Below are positions 25,025 to 33,543 of a stretch of 64,000 bases of DNA, one piece after another (position 1 is the first letter of the stretch; each line of letters starts with the position of its first letter). The translations under genes and the position numbers were made by a program. Origin of the DNA: Lachnospiraceae bacterium (GTDB taxonomy: Bacteria > Bacillota > Clostridia > Lachnospirales > Lachnospiraceae); the NCBI GenBank assembly GCA_902363825.1, contig CABJBK010000011.1, positions 1-64,000 on the forward strand, written 5' to 3'. The notes beneath the pieces were generated by a model. That model ran no database searches and was not told the DNA's origin. It saw only the letters and a program-made list of their open reading frames with translations.

Positions 25025-26062
25025 ATGAAAACAACAAAAACTGCATTTGGTACTACTCCGGAAAACCAGACCGTATCTCTTTTCCGTCTGGAAAATGCTT
25101 CCGGCGCATATGTAGAGATCATGGATTACGGCTGCCGTATCATGAGCATTTGTGTACCAGATAAAAAAGGAAATCTGACAGACGTTGCACTTGGTCTTGA
25201 AGATCTTGATACTTATCTGAAAGACGACGCAAGCCTTGGCGCTATCGTTGGTCGTTTTGCCAACCGCATTGCGAACGGTCGTTTTTCCTTAAACGGAAAG
25301 GACTACCAGCTCGCCATCAACAATGGTCCGAATCATTTACATGGCGGTCCGACCGGTTATGGTCAGCGTGTCTGGGACGGCAGATTTTCCGATAACAAAC
25401 TGATTTTTACCAGAACTTCACCAGCCGGCGAAGAAGGCTATCCCGGAACTTTGAATCTTACGATCACCTATGGCTGGTCGGAAGACAACGAGCTGTCTAT
25501 TTCCTACGAGGCAACCACGGATGCCGATACGATCTTAAACCTGACCAACCATGCATATTTCAATTTAAACGGTCATGGCAGCGGAACGGTACTCAATCAC
25601 GAACTGCGCATTGACGCGGACAGCATTACCGAGCTCAATAAGGATCAGGTTCCTACCGGAAACTATATCCCGGTCGATGGAACACCTTTTGATTTCCGCG
25701 AATTAAAAGAGATCGGAAAAGATATCGAAGCCGAAAACGAACAGTTAAAGATCGGTGGAACTTACGACCACAACTTTGTACTGAACGGAACCGGTCTGCG
25801 CGAAGCAGCTGTTTTGCAGTCCAAAGAAAGCGGAATCCGCATGACCTGTTTTACCGATCAGCCGGGACTTCAGCTTTACAGCGCCTGCTATACCCTGCAT
25901 CAGAAGGGCAAGGGCGGCATTGACTACGCGCCTTTCTCCAGCGTATGTTTAGAGACGCAGCATTTCCCGAACGGCATCAACATCGACCATTTCCCTTCGG
26001 TTGTTTTAAAAGCCGGAGAGACATTTAAGTCGCAGACAATGTATCACTTTTCCGTGATGTAA
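25025..26062 (+). CDS. galM: Aldose 1-epimerase (mutarotase)
   Basis: This is a 345-residue enzyme interconverting alpha and beta anomers of galactose and glucose, the first step of the Leloir pathway. Family motifs are GAIVGRFANRIANGRFSLNG, NNGPNHLHGG, TNHAYFNLNGHG (catalytic His), YDHNFVLN and the C-terminal CLETQHFPNGIN (catalytic Glu region). No signal peptide. GGAGG lies upstream of the ATG. Together with the galactan locus 3 kb away it suits galactose catabolism, though it has its own promoter and no copy of the locus operator. Confidence 0.95.
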   Translation: MKTTKTAFGTTPENQTVSLFRLENASGAYVEIMDYGCRIMSICVPDKKGNLTDVALGLEDLDTYLKDDASLGAIVGRFANRIANGRFSLNGKDYQLAINNGPNHLHGGPTGYGQRVWDGRFSDNKLIFTRTSPAGEEGYPGTLNLTITYGWSEDNELSISYEATTDADTILNLTNHAYFNLNGHGSGTVLNHELRIDADSITELNKDQVPTGNYIPVDGTPFDFRELKEIGKDIEAENEQLKIGGTYDHNFVLNGTGLREAAVLQSKESGIRMTCFTDQPGLQLYSACYTLHQKGKGGIDYAPFSSVCLETQHFPNGINIDHFPSVVLKAGETFKSQTMYHFSVM

Positions 26063-26087
26063 TCAAATAGAAAACACTGGAAAAAAG

Positions 26088-26125
26088 AAGCCTGGGATTA
26101 CTTTTTCGTAATCCCGGGCTTTTTA
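26088..26125 (+). terminator. Terminator of galM
   Basis: A 14-bp stem (26088-26101 with 26108-26121; one G-U pair) is followed by TTTT. A-rich sequence on the other flank allows it to serve the convergent amidase gene as well. Confidence 0.88.
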
Positions 26126-26133
26126 AAAAAGAC

Positions 26134-26883
26134 TTACTGCTGCAGGTTTTCAACTGCATCTGTCTCCTCCGTGCCGCTCACCGCTTCCGTGCCTTCTTCC
26201 CCTCCATTTAAGTAGGTAAGGATCCCGTCTTTTATCGCTTCTGCCACTTTATCCTGATATTCCTCGGTAATTAAAAGATTTGCCTCCTCTGTATTACTTA
26301 GGAAGCCACACTCCACGATCACCGTCGGCGTTGGTGTCTTTTTGAGCAGATAATAGCTCTCGTTCGCCTTTGCCATCCGGTCATTATCCGGATCGAGATT
26401 TACACGCAGGCTCTCCTGCAGCGTTTCTGCCAGTTCTTTTCCCTCCGCAGACTGTCCGAAATAAAAAACCTGCGCTCCTTTTACATACTCCTCCGTATAG
26501 CTGTTCTGATGGACACTCACCGTAAACACCGGCATCGCATCTGTAATGATGTCGCAGCGTTTTCGCATGTCCTCCACTTTTTTATTGGATGTCCCCGCGG
26601 AATACAGACCATTTTTGTCTTTTCTGGTCAGTACAATCTTTATGTCCTCTTTTTCCAGCAGTTTCTTTAACTTCAACGCGATCGAAAGATTGATATCTTT
26701 TTCTTTTGCATCATTGATCCCGATCTTTCCCGGATCATCTCCGCCATGTCCGGCATCGATCGCGATGCAGATCTCTTTTTCCTCCGCTTTGCCGTTATTG
26801 ACCAGAACACTTCCTTTCCTTGCGAGAAAAAAAGCGGATGTAAGCAGGATGACTGCCATAACAAGTTCAATCTTCTTTTTCAT
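26134..26883 (-). CDS. N-acetylmuramoyl-L-alanine amidase (Amidase_3, CwlD-like)
   Basis: This is a 249-residue exported zinc amidase that cuts the bond between MurNAc and the stem peptide. Residues 7-22 are a signal or anchor helix. Zinc ligands appear in IAIDAGHGGDDPG (His), the Glu of the KEKDINLSIALKLKK segment, and SVHQNSY (His); the catalytic Glu is in PTVIVECGFLSN. The compact form with no cell-wall-binding domain resembles CwlD of spore cortex formation. A Glu/Thr-rich tail ends the protein. Confidence 0.88.
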   Translation of the reverse strand: MKKKIELVMAVILLTSAFFLARKGSVLVNNGKAEEKEICIAIDAGHGGDDPGKIGINDAKEKDINLSIALKLKKLLEKEDIKIVLTRKDKNGLYSAGTSNKKVEDMRKRCDIITDAMPVFTVSVHQNSYTEEYVKGAQVFYFGQSAEGKELAETLQESLRVNLDPDNDRMAKANESYYLLKKTPTPTVIVECGFLSNTEEANLLITEEYQDKVAEAIKDGILTYLNGGEEGTEAVSGTEETDAVENLQQ

Positions 26884-26942
26884 AAAAAATCCAGAATGTT
26901 TACTTAATCTAAACTATTCATACAATGGATATTTTATGAGAT

Positions 26943-27446
26943 TTACTTTTCCTCTGTAAGATCATACATCTCATGCAGGATTGCTTTTCCGGATGCTGTA
27001 CGAAATACGCGCTCTCCTGCGTTTTTTGCCGCCTCCTTCCCGGCTCCGTCCTCATAGAGATTGACTAAAAAATCCGCTTCCACGAGGATCTGGTAATCCG
27101 CGCCGTCTATTCCGGTATAGGTATGGTGATGTCCGACCAGATAGCAGATACGCGCAATATCCTCCGGGTCGACACCCAGGCGTTCCAGCAGCTTTTTCGC
27201 CTCTGCCGGTCCTTCCTGCTCCTGCAATTTTCCGTTGTTGTATCCATACTTCTCTTCAGAGATCTTGATCCCGATATCGTGCACCAGCGCCGCAAGCTCA
27301 AGCACATACTGCTCCCGCCCGCCAAGGCCTTCCATTTTTCCGATCAGAGACGCATAGCTGTATACCTTTGTAAAATGCTGTATCCTCTTTGCATCGCCTC
27401 TGTAATACTGGATCATCTCCATCATCAGCTTTTCCTGCATATTCAT
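26943..27446 (-). CDS. HD-domain phosphohydrolase
   Basis: This is a 167-residue HD-superfamily protein. Metal ligands are RIQH (His near 22), LVHDIG (His-Asp near 55), LVGHHHTY (His near 104) and VEADFL (Asp near 123). It has no partner domain. Such small HD proteins hydrolyse nucleotides or other phosphoesters; the substrate cannot be read from sequence. It lies 60 bp upstream of the amidase gene in the same direction. Confidence 0.82.
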   Translation of the reverse strand: MNMQEKLMMEMIQYYRGDAKRIQHFTKVYSYASLIGKMEGLGGREQYVLELAALVHDIGIKISEEKYGYNNGKLQEQEGPAEAKKLLERLGVDPEDIARICYLVGHHHTYTGIDGADYQILVEADFLVNLYEDGAGKEAAKNAGERVFRTASGKAILHEMYDLTEEK

Positions 27447-27566
27447 TTATCTATTCATCCTTCCCTTAAAATAAAGTGTGCGCTTACCGCACACTTTCGC
27501 GCGCGCGCGGTATGTTCAACATAAACTTCATCTCCGCGAGCTGCGCATCCCCGCGGAGCGTTTTTG

Positions 27567-27629
27567 AATCATAGGAAGGAATTTCCTATGATTTAAAAAA
27601 CGACAGAGACACCCCTCAGGCGTCCCTGC
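27567..27629 (-). terminator. Two consecutive hairpins after the GH18 gene
   Basis: On the minus strand the first hairpin (27604-27629) pairs CAGGGACGCC with GGGTGTCTCTG, allowing mismatches, and runs into TCGTTTTTT. A second, 11-bp perfect stem (27567-27577 with 27583-27593) follows with T-rich flanks. Confidence 0.75.
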
Positions 27630-27636
27630 CATTTCT

Positions 27637-29382
27637 TTAGTTTACATATTTAATAATCGTATCCCATACGCCCAGATTTTCCAGACCAAGTTTCCAGAAG
27701 GATGCTCCGGCAAGCCCGTTCTCCTTCATGACCTGAAGTTTTAATTCCAGTGAGGACGCATCCTCGATCCATACTTTATAGGTAACACCTGCATTTACAT
27801 ACTCCGCGTAGTTCTGACCATCCGCATCCGACCAGCTTGCAACCGCTCCGTTCGTCGTGAGAAGTTTTTGCACATCATCCATACCAAGCGCCTGGCTGGT
27901 GGTATCGTAGGAAACATAATCATCCGAAGCAGCCTCCACGCTGTCTCCCGCCGTATCCTTCGGTGTGAGTGCCCACACTCTGGTGTAAAACGGCATGCCG
28001 AGCACGATCTGCTCCGCCGGAACTCCCTCGGCGATCGTATCGGAAACACCGTTTTTCACGAAACCGATCGACGCAACCGATCCTGCATCAGAGCCCGCGT
28101 AATGTTCATCATATCCCATGATCACGACATAATCCGCAAATCTTGCCTGTTCCGCGCGGTTATAAAAACTGCTGCTCGCGGTCGGTACATAGTTGTCCAC
28201 CGAAAGAACCAGTCCGTTATTCGCGCATTTCAAAGAAAGTTCGCGGATAAACTGAATATATCCGTCTCCTACCGCGCCTTCCAACGCCTCGAAATCCACA
28301 TTCACGCCGTCAAGGTCATACTGGATCGCCAGCGCAATGATCTGGTTGACCAGATTCTGACGCTTGGAAGTATGTGTCAGCACCTCTGTGGAGCTGGCAT
28401 CCGGATTTTCCAGATTACTGATCAGTCCCCATACTTCCACCCCATTCTGGTGGCAGTAGTTTACATAATCAAGGCTTGCCAGCGATGCCACATCTCCGTT
28501 GCTGTCATTCAGATAAAACCAGGTCGGGGAGATAACGTTCATTCCCTTGGTTGCGGAAAGCACACTTGCAATTTTTCCGTTCGCATCCATATTGGTCACC
28601 TGATGCCAGCCCATGTTGATCGCCGCATCCTTTTTGATATGTGTAAATTCCTCGGTATATCCATTGGTTACGGAAGCCGCTGTTACCGTCTCGGTATCTC
28701 CGACAAATTTTGTCTTTACATATCCGACAACGCCATCCTCCGAAGCGACCTTGCTCCAGGTATCTCCCGTTTCGATCACCGCAAGGTTCTCACCTTTTTT
28801 GACCTGTTTTAAGATCGGGCTTTTGATCCCACCCTTTTCCCGAATCTCCGTGTCCTTTTTTGCCGCTGTCACTTCTTTGTCACCGGCAGCTGTTGTGATG
28901 ACCACCCGGTTCGGGGATTCAAAATAAGTATATGCCATGTTGGTATACTGCTGCACAAAGTCGATCGCCACATAGAGCGTATCTCCATCCACGCGTGCGA
29001 TCGTATAGTCCGTCGCGTTCTCCGCCTTTGTCACAAAATACCGGTTTTCTCCTGCATTCACGGTCACCAGATCTGTCGGTGTCGTATAAAGCAGTACATT
29101 TTCATTTGCGTCCCAGTAAAAGCGCTCATTTAACGCGTCATGAACCGTGTTGTAATCCAGATACGCCTTTCCGTCCACACAGATGCCCTTCGCTTCAAGC
29201 ACTGTGTTATCCTTTATCACCGCCATCTGTTCCTCGCTGGTAAGCGCGTAATAGTCATTCAGATCTTCGACCTCTTTGGTCGGCATATATTTTTTTAAGA
29301 TGCTGCTGCACACCATAAACAGTACGATCACTGCGATCAGCAGAACCACAGCAAGCACCGGAGCAATTTTCTTATTCTTCAA
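27637..29382 (-). CDS. Membrane-anchored GH18 protein with SH3 domain
   Basis: This is a 581-residue protein with an N-terminal membrane anchor (residues 8-28). Residues 65-165 resemble a copper-amine-oxidase-like N-terminal repeat (DGKAYLDYNTV, YVAIDFVQQY). Residues 175-235 are an SH3-type segment (LKQVKKGENLAVIETGDTW). Residues 250-575 are a GH18 barrel with DGVNVDFEALEG, where the last Glu of DxxDxDxE is catalytic. The layout is that of YaaH/YdhD-type cell-wall or spore-peptidoglycan hydrolases (N-acetylglucosaminidases). Terminators flank the gene on both sides, so it is monocistronic. Confidence 0.88.
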   Translation of the reverse strand: MKNKKIAPVLAVVLLIAVIVLFMVCSSILKKYMPTKEVEDLNDYYALTSEEQMAVIKDNTVLEAKGICVDGKAYLDYNTVHDALNERFYWDANENVLLYTTPTDLVTVNAGENRYFVTKAENATDYTIARVDGDTLYVAIDFVQQYTNMAYTYFESPNRVVITTAAGDKEVTAAKKDTEIREKGGIKSPILKQVKKGENLAVIETGDTWSKVASEDGVVGYVKTKFVGDTETVTAASVTNGYTEEFTHIKKDAAINMGWHQVTNMDANGKIASVLSATKGMNVISPTWFYLNDSNGDVASLASLDYVNYCHQNGVEVWGLISNLENPDASSTEVLTHTSKRQNLVNQIIALAIQYDLDGVNVDFEALEGAVGDGYIQFIRELSLKCANNGLVLSVDNYVPTASSSFYNRAEQARFADYVVIMGYDEHYAGSDAGSVASIGFVKNGVSDTIAEGVPAEQIVLGMPFYTRVWALTPKDTAGDSVEAASDDYVSYDTTSQALGMDDVQKLLTTNGAVASWSDADGQNYAEYVNAGVTYKVWIEDASSLELKLQVMKENGLAGASFWKLGLENLGVWDTIIKYVN

Positions 29383-29521
29383 ATATCCTTCCTCCTTGCG
29401 TATTCCTTCTAAACGTTCCTATTATAGCATACCCCAAATAAGAAGCAAAGATTTTCCTGTTTCCAATTTCGTACAAATGGAAAATTTAAGAATTCCTTTA
29501 TATTTGATGATAAAACGAAAC

Positions 29522-29551
29522 ACCTGCGCCGGCTCTTTTGGCAGACGCAGG
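29522..29551 (-). terminator. Hairpin terminator before the GH18 gene
   Basis: ACCTGCG and CGCAGGT (29523-29529, 29545-29551) form the outer stem, with further pairing inside. On the minus strand it runs into GTTTCGTTTT. It ends the kinase/ParA-like transcript. Confidence 0.65.
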
Positions 29552-29601
29552 TATTCCTGTCGGCTTTATCCGAATCAGACATTGAGGATACTCCTTCGGA
29601 T

Positions 29602-29814
29602 CTACTTGCTCTTTACTTTATCAAACCGTAATTCTTTTAACACCCCCTTCTCAAACACATAGTCACGCATATAGACCTCATCTTCGTTGACGGTCATGCG
29701 CTCCGCCGCCGTGGCGGAATCACAGGGATCTCCTTCAAAAAATATCATGATCCCCCTGTTTTCTATGGACTGCAGCTCCATAAACAGGTTTTCCCTTTCA
29801 TTATAATCTGCCAT
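29602..29814 (-). CDS. Hypothetical small protein
   Basis: This is a 70-residue soluble acidic protein (MADYNEREN start; IMIFFEGDPCDSAT in the middle). It is not recognised beyond a likely Lachnospiraceae-conserved short protein. It is the last gene of the unit that begins with the kinase at 31759, 42 bp after the ParA-like gene, so it may act in the same process. Confidence 0.5.
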   Translation of the reverse strand: MADYNERENLFMELQSIENRGIMIFFEGDPCDSATAAERMTVNEDEVYMRDYVFEKGVLKELRFDKVKSK

Positions 29815-29856
29815 TTCTTTTCTCCATTCCCGACCAAAAGTTTTCGTGATACCGGG

Positions 29857-30435
29857 CTATATGCCCCTTGTAAATTCCTTCAGGAATAAAAAATCTTCTC
29901 GTCCAAGCTCATAGGGATCCTGTAAAAACGGGATTGCCCGGAGCGGCACTCCGTATCTTTTCTTAAACTCTTTTTTATCTTCTTTTTTCCCAAATAGCGC
30001 ACAGAATTCCCAATCCGTGTAACCTGCTTCGTTTTTTACAAACTGCATCAAATCATCATACGCCTGCCGCTTCCAGAGGCAGAACGAGCCGACCACGATC
30101 TTTTTGGTACAGCGCAGAAATTCCGCGTAATTGCAGGACCTGTCGCTTCCGAGGTCCAGGATCATATAATCATAATCCCTGCTCATAAGCGCCGGTATCT
30201 GCTTTTTGTCCACGTCCGCGAAATACGTCACGCCAAACAGCCTCTTGTCTGCCGTCACCGGTACACAGGCCAACTGCCCGGTTCCGCTCACATCCAACAG
30301 CTGCACATTACTTCCCGACTCCAGTGAAATGAAATTGGCAAGCGCGACACAAAACTGTGTCACACCCACACCTCTCTCACTTCCGAGTACTCCGACCGTC
30401 CTTTTCGCCGGTTCTCTCCCCGCAAAGGATCCCAC
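29857..30435 (-). CDS. ParA/TadZ-like P-loop protein
   Basis: This is a 192-residue protein. The start is GTG at 30435, 7 nt after AAAGGTGG; the open frame extends to 30750 but that part is antisense-like and overlaps the kinase. The N-terminus VGVLGSERGVGVTQFCVALANF is a deviant P-loop lacking the terminal Lys, followed by a strand LLDVSG and MILDLGS in place of a Walker B. This is the SIMIBI/CpaE-TadZ-like fold, probably with altered nucleotide binding. Its stop lies 42 bp before a small unknown gene. It starts 4 bp after the kinase gene, whose C-terminal domain has the same fold. Confidence 0.6.
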   Translation of the reverse strand: MGSFAGREPAKRTVGVLGSERGVGVTQFCVALANFISLESGSNVQLLDVSGTGQLACVPVTADKRLFGVTYFADVDKKQIPALMSRDYDYMILDLGSDRSCNYAEFLRCTKKIVVGSFCLWKRQAYDDLMQFVKNEAGYTDWEFCALFGKKEDKKEFKKRYGVPLRAIPFLQDPYELGREDFLFLKEFTRGI

Positions 30436-30439
30436 CGGT

Positions 30440-31759
30440 TCACCACCTTTCTTTCTGCAGTAATGTACGGAAAAAGGAAATCTTTGCCGCGTCCACACAA
30501 AACGCGTCCGCATCCAGCGGAAAACAGTACACACGTCTGCCTGCTCTTTTCGCATATTCTCTGGCTGTCTTCTCATCTCCGTAATTGCACACGAGCACAA
30601 GCCCCTCGCAATAACGGTAGCGCTCGATCGCGCTCCATGCTTCTTCTTTTTCCCAGTCTCTTGCGCCAAGCAGCAGAATGATAACATCCGCATACGCGAT
30701 CTGCGCGGTATCTTCCACCTGACATCCATAGTCCGCGATCTCAAAATCAAATGCAGACTCTATATGCCTTTCATCTGTCAGTCCGGTGGCTCCGCAGAAA
30801 TGACCGCTGTACAAAAAGCCGTCTTTTTCCACAATCCTGCGTCTCATTTTTCTGATTTTCCACAATGCCCCGCTGTCATTTGCCTCCCAGTAAAAGCTGC
30901 GCAGCCCTTCCTCATTGAAAAAGCTGTTTAAGGCAATGGAAAAATGTGTGGTTCCGCTTCGGATCCCACTTCCGCATACTGCTATTTTTTTTAAGAGATG
31001 TTCTTCCGTCCGTAATTTTCTTTTGAAGATCTTTTGCCGCTCGAGCAAAACCAGCTCCTGCTTCATTGCTTCCGCAGTCGCATAGCGTTTTTTCATATCC
31101 GTCTGTGTTGCCCTTTGAATAATCCTGCCCAGTCCTCTCGATATCGGAAGACTGGCGTATTCTGACAGAAACGAGAGGATCCGTCCTGCTCCGAAAATAT
31201 CGGTCCAGACACCGGGCTGGTCAGACGTCCACTGCTCCGGCGCGGAAAACTCTTTGGTTCCATACGATGGATACGCGCTCCTTTTGCCATCCAGATAGGC
31301 AGCGATCCCGAAATCCACCAGTCTCACCTGTCCCGCGCACAGAAAAATATGCTCCGGTTTCATGTCCAGATAAAGCAGTGGCGACGGTTTCTGCCCATGC
31401 AGATAGATCAGGATGTCGCACAGCTGAATGCCGATCTGTATGATCTTTTTCTCGGAAATTTTGGATTGATGAAGCGCAAAGGCTTCCAGTGATTCACCCG
31501 CGATGTATTCCTCAATGACATAAATGTTTTTCTCATCTTCTTCGAGATCAAATACAATGGGAATCCCGGGGTGTTTCAGATTTTTCAGAAGCAAAGCTTC
31601 TGACAGAACCGGGGTTGCATCCGCTTCCTTCCGCGGAATCTGCTTGATCGCACGCAAAGCCCCGAGCTTTTGATGTTCTGCAAGATACACGCTGCCGAAC
31701 CCACCGATGCCTATGCATTCCAGGATGCGGTACTTGCCGAACCAGATAGTATTTTGAAT
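30440..31759 (-). CDS. Ser/Thr kinase fused to a ParA-like domain, probable AUU start
   Basis: This is a 439-residue fusion. Residues 8-265 are a eukaryotic-like kinase: glycine loop GIGGFGSVY near 17-25, Lys in ALRAIKQ, catalytic loop YLDMKPEHI (His replaces the usual metal-binding Asn) and DFG. Residues 266-439 start KIAVCGSGIRSGTTHFSIAL, a ParA-like deviant P-loop domain. The glycine loop is encoded upstream of the first in-frame GTG (31690). Between it and an upstream stop there is no ATG, GTG or TTG, but an ATT at 31759 lies 6 nt after a perfect GAGGGAGGG. Translation therefore probably starts at AUU (or AUC at 31762). A start at 31690 would remove the loop. It is cotranscribed with the ParA-like gene. 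Confidence 0.75.
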   Translation of the reverse strand: MQNTIWFGKYRILECIGIGGFGSVYLAEHQKLGALRAIKQIPRKEADATPVLSEALLLKNLKHPGIPIVFDLEEDEKNIYVIEEYIAGESLEAFALHQSKISEKKIIQIGIQLCDILIYLHGQKPSPLLYLDMKPEHIFLCAGQVRLVDFGIAAYLDGKRSAYPSYGTKEFSAPEQWTSDQPGVWTDIFGAGRILSFLSEYASLPISRGLGRIIQRATQTDMKKRYATAEAMKQELVLLERQKIFKRKLRTEEHLLKKIAVCGSGIRSGTTHFSIALNSFFNEEGLRSFYWEANDSGALWKIRKMRRRIVEKDGFLYSGHFCGATGLTDERHIESAFDFEIADYGCQVEDTAQIAYADVIILLLGARDWEKEEAWSAIERYRYCEGLVLVCNYGDEKTAREYAKRAGRRVYCFPLDADAFCVDAAKISFFRTLLQKERW

Positions 31760-31891
31760 GATTTTCCCTCCCTCTCGGGAACCGGAAAAACATCTCTGAT
31801 CCTTTTATACCATATTGTCACTGCTATTTCAAGAATTTTCAGATTTCTTTATAATTTTTATAATTTTTTTATAAATTTTAAAATAGGAACC

Positions 31892-31920
31892 TTGACTTCG
31901 CATACTATATTATATATACT
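31892..31920 (+). promoter_or_regulatory. Promoter of mecA
   Basis: TTGACT (31892-31897), 17 bp, and TATACT (31915-31920) form a strong sigma-A promoter 38 bp upstream of the mecA ATG, in the divergent interval with the kinase operon. Confidence 0.8.
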
Positions 31921-31957
31921 TGTCATTACAAAAATCAGGTGATTTGGAAGTGATATT

Positions 31958-32758
31958 ATGAAGATTGAAAAAGTAAGTGAAAACCAGATTCGATGCACTC
32001 TGACCAAAGAAGACCTCGCAGACCGCAAGCTCCAGATCAGCGAACTCGCCTACGGCACGGAAAGTGCCCGCGCGCTGTTCCGCGAAATGATGCAGCAGGC
32101 TGCTTATCAATATGGATTTGAGGCGGATGATATTCCGTTAATGATCGAGGCGGTACCAATGTCCGCCGACTCCATTGTACTTATCATTACAAAGGTAGAA
32201 TACCCGGAAGAGCTCGACACCCGCTTTTCCAAGTTTTCCAATCCGGGATCCGAGGACGGGTTTGACGCGTTTTCCGATGATGCCGCATCCACCTCGGCTT
32301 CTGCCAGCGCGGATGACATCTTAGACCTTTTCCGCCAGATGCAGGACCGTGAAGATTCCGTGAAAGAAAAGGCGTCGAAAAAGACGGATGATTTTGTTCC
32401 TCTCCCGGAAGCATTAAACCAGAAACGGGAAAATCCCGATCCCCCTGCGGTATCCGTGTTACCGAATCTCACAAAACTGTTTGTGTTCGGAAGTCTCGAC
32501 GAGGTGATCCGGCTTGCGCATATCTTAGACAGCTTTTATGACGAGCAGAACACGCTCTATAAAAGCCCGGATTCCAGCCGTTTTTACCTGGTGCTGACCA
32601 AGGGTTCCCACACCCCGGAGGAATTCAACAAGGTATGCAATATCTTAACGGAGTATTCCCGCCAGGCACGCTACACCGCAGCTGCGGAAGCTTACTTCAC
32701 CGAGCATTTTCCGGTTCTTGTCAAAGATACGGCGCTTCAGACACTTGCCGCTTTATAA
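31958..32758 (+). CDS. mecA: ClpC adaptor protein MecA
   Basis: This is a 266-residue MecA family adaptor that delivers substrates to the ClpCP protease. The N-terminal domain (1-90) has the family start MKIEKVSENQIRCTLTKEDL. A variable acidic linker with SASASADD follows (about 105-160). The C-terminal ClpC-binding domain carries FVFGSLDEVIRLAHIL and SRFYLVL. Length is normal. It is monocistronic between its own promoter and a terminator. Confidence 0.9.
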   Translation: MKIEKVSENQIRCTLTKEDLADRKLQISELAYGTESARALFREMMQQAAYQYGFEADDIPLMIEAVPMSADSIVLIITKVEYPEELDTRFSKFSNPGSEDGFDAFSDDAASTSASASADDILDLFRQMQDREDSVKEKASKKTDDFVPLPEALNQKRENPDPPAVSVLPNLTKLFVFGSLDEVIRLAHILDSFYDEQNTLYKSPDSSRFYLVLTKGSHTPEEFNKVCNILTEYSRQARYTAAAEAYFTEHFPVLVKDTALQTLAAL

Positions 32759-32765
32759 CAGACAG

Positions 32766-32810
32766 AAAAAAAGGATGTCTCACTTGCCTAAAGTGTGGAC
32801 ATCCTTTTTT
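32766..32810 (+). terminator. Bidirectional terminator mecA / DUF1858 gene
   Basis: A long stem (AAAAAAGGATGTC with GACATCCTTTTTT, extended by CACTT/AAGTG) has A-runs and T-runs on opposite sides, serving both convergent genes. Confidence 0.9.
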
Positions 32811-32822
32811 GCTCAACTGATC

Positions 32823-33035
32823 TTATTTATCAGATTTTGCAAGGAAATCGTTGATCTCCTTTACCAGTGAATCCGGCTCAATGCCGTGAACCATTGCGGC
32901 TTCCTCTATGGTCTCCATCTGGGAAGACGGGCATCCCAAGCAATGCATTCCGATGTTAAGCAGGATCGGTGCAATATTCTCATCGATCTGAAGCAGTTCG
33001 CCGATCATAGTCTTTCCTGTAACCTGTGCTGCCAT
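32823..33035 (-). CDS. DUF1858 redox-disulfide protein
   Basis: This is a 70-residue protein of the hybrid-cluster-protein-associated redox-disulfide family. It has the motif HCLGCPSSQMETIEEAA with the CxxC pair near residues 32-35. Such proteins are linked with anaerobic redox stress. GGAGG precedes the ATG. The ferredoxin gene is divergent on the other side. Confidence 0.85.
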   Translation of the reverse strand: MAAQVTGKTMIGELLQIDENIAPILLNIGMHCLGCPSSQMETIEEAAMVHGIEPDSLVKEINDFLAKSDK

Positions 33036-33178
33036 AAATATATCCTCCTTTTGTAATAAAACACAGTGTTCCCACTGTTAATGTGGTTATTATAAGCCCA
33101 AACGGCAAAATATGCAAACCCGTTTTTATTTTTTCTAAAATTGGGCGTTTTATACAGATTTGGTACTTGATTTTGTAC

Positions 33179-33207
33179 TTGTATTCACTGGTTTTTTGTA
33201 TTAGAAT
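33179..33207 (+). promoter_or_regulatory. Promoter of the ferredoxin gene
   Basis: TTGTAT (33179-33184), 17 bp, and TAGAAT (33202-33207) lie 59 bp before the ferredoxin ATG. Confidence 0.65.
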
Positions 33208-33265
33208 ATTCTCAAAGCTACATAGCTTACTATTTTGAATTTCATTATAAAAGGAGGAAAATAAA

Positions 33266-33436
33266 ATGGCATACGTTATTACAGATGCATGTGTATCATG
33301 CGGTACTTGCGAAGGAGAATGTCCAGTTGGAGCAATCTCTGCAGGCGATGGAAAATACGACATCGACGCTACTGCTTGTGTAGAATGTGGAACATGCGCA
33401 GGTGCATGTCCTACCGGAGCTATCGAACAGCAGTAA
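33266..33436 (+). CDS. 2[4Fe-4S] ferredoxin
   Basis: This is a 56-residue clostridial-type ferredoxin. It carries two complete CxxCxxCxxxCP motifs: CVSCGTCEGECP near residue 9 and CVECGTCAGACP near residue 38. It binds two [4Fe-4S] clusters and is the main low-potential electron carrier of anaerobes. AAAGGAGG lies 8 nt before the ATG. It is flanked by its own promoter and a strong terminator, suggesting high monocistronic expression. A 153-codon frame on the opposite strand over this gene is spurious. Confidence 0.97.
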   Translation: MAYVITDACVSCGTCEGECPVGAISAGDGKYDIDATACVECGTCAGACPTGAIEQQ

Positions 33437-33441
33437 TCCAA

Positions 33442-33490
33442 AAAGAAAAGGCGCAGCCTGTCTTATGACAGCCTGTGCCTTTCTTTTTTT
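33442..33490 (+). terminator. Terminator of the ferredoxin gene
   Basis: A roughly 20-bp stem with two mismatches (GGC-CAG-CTGTC with GACAG-CTG-GCC, extended by AAAG/CTTT) and a TTAT loop ends in a run of seven T. Confidence 0.9.
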
Positions 33491-33543
33491 AATGGCAGCC
33501 ACGGATCATAAGCGGGATGCACGAAGCGCATCCAGTCTCTGTC

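Noticed and set aside
27499-27511. Alternating CG tract, possible Z-DNA
   Set aside because: It is only about 13 bp, in a short intergenic gap, with no associated feature.
27868-28812. 314-codon plus-strand open frame
   Set aside because: It is antisense to the GH18 gene, whose motifs and full-length fold are clear. It has no ribosome site and an implausible His/Arg/Ile composition.
30436-30750. N-terminal extension of the ParA-like gene
   Set aside because: The extra 105 codons overlap the kinase gene out of frame and lack family-like sequence, while GTG at 30435 has a good ribosome site.
31548-31793. 81-codon minus-strand frame starting at ATG 31793
   Set aside because: It overlaps the kinase start in another frame. 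The kinase glycine loop is encoded in the alternative frame, so this is a shadow unless an indel exists.
32980-33441. 153-codon open frame on the minus strand
   Set aside because: It covers the ferredoxin gene on the other strand, which has two perfect CxxCxxCxxxCP motifs and a strong ribosome site. The minus frame is composition-driven and has no family-like sequence in its upstream part.
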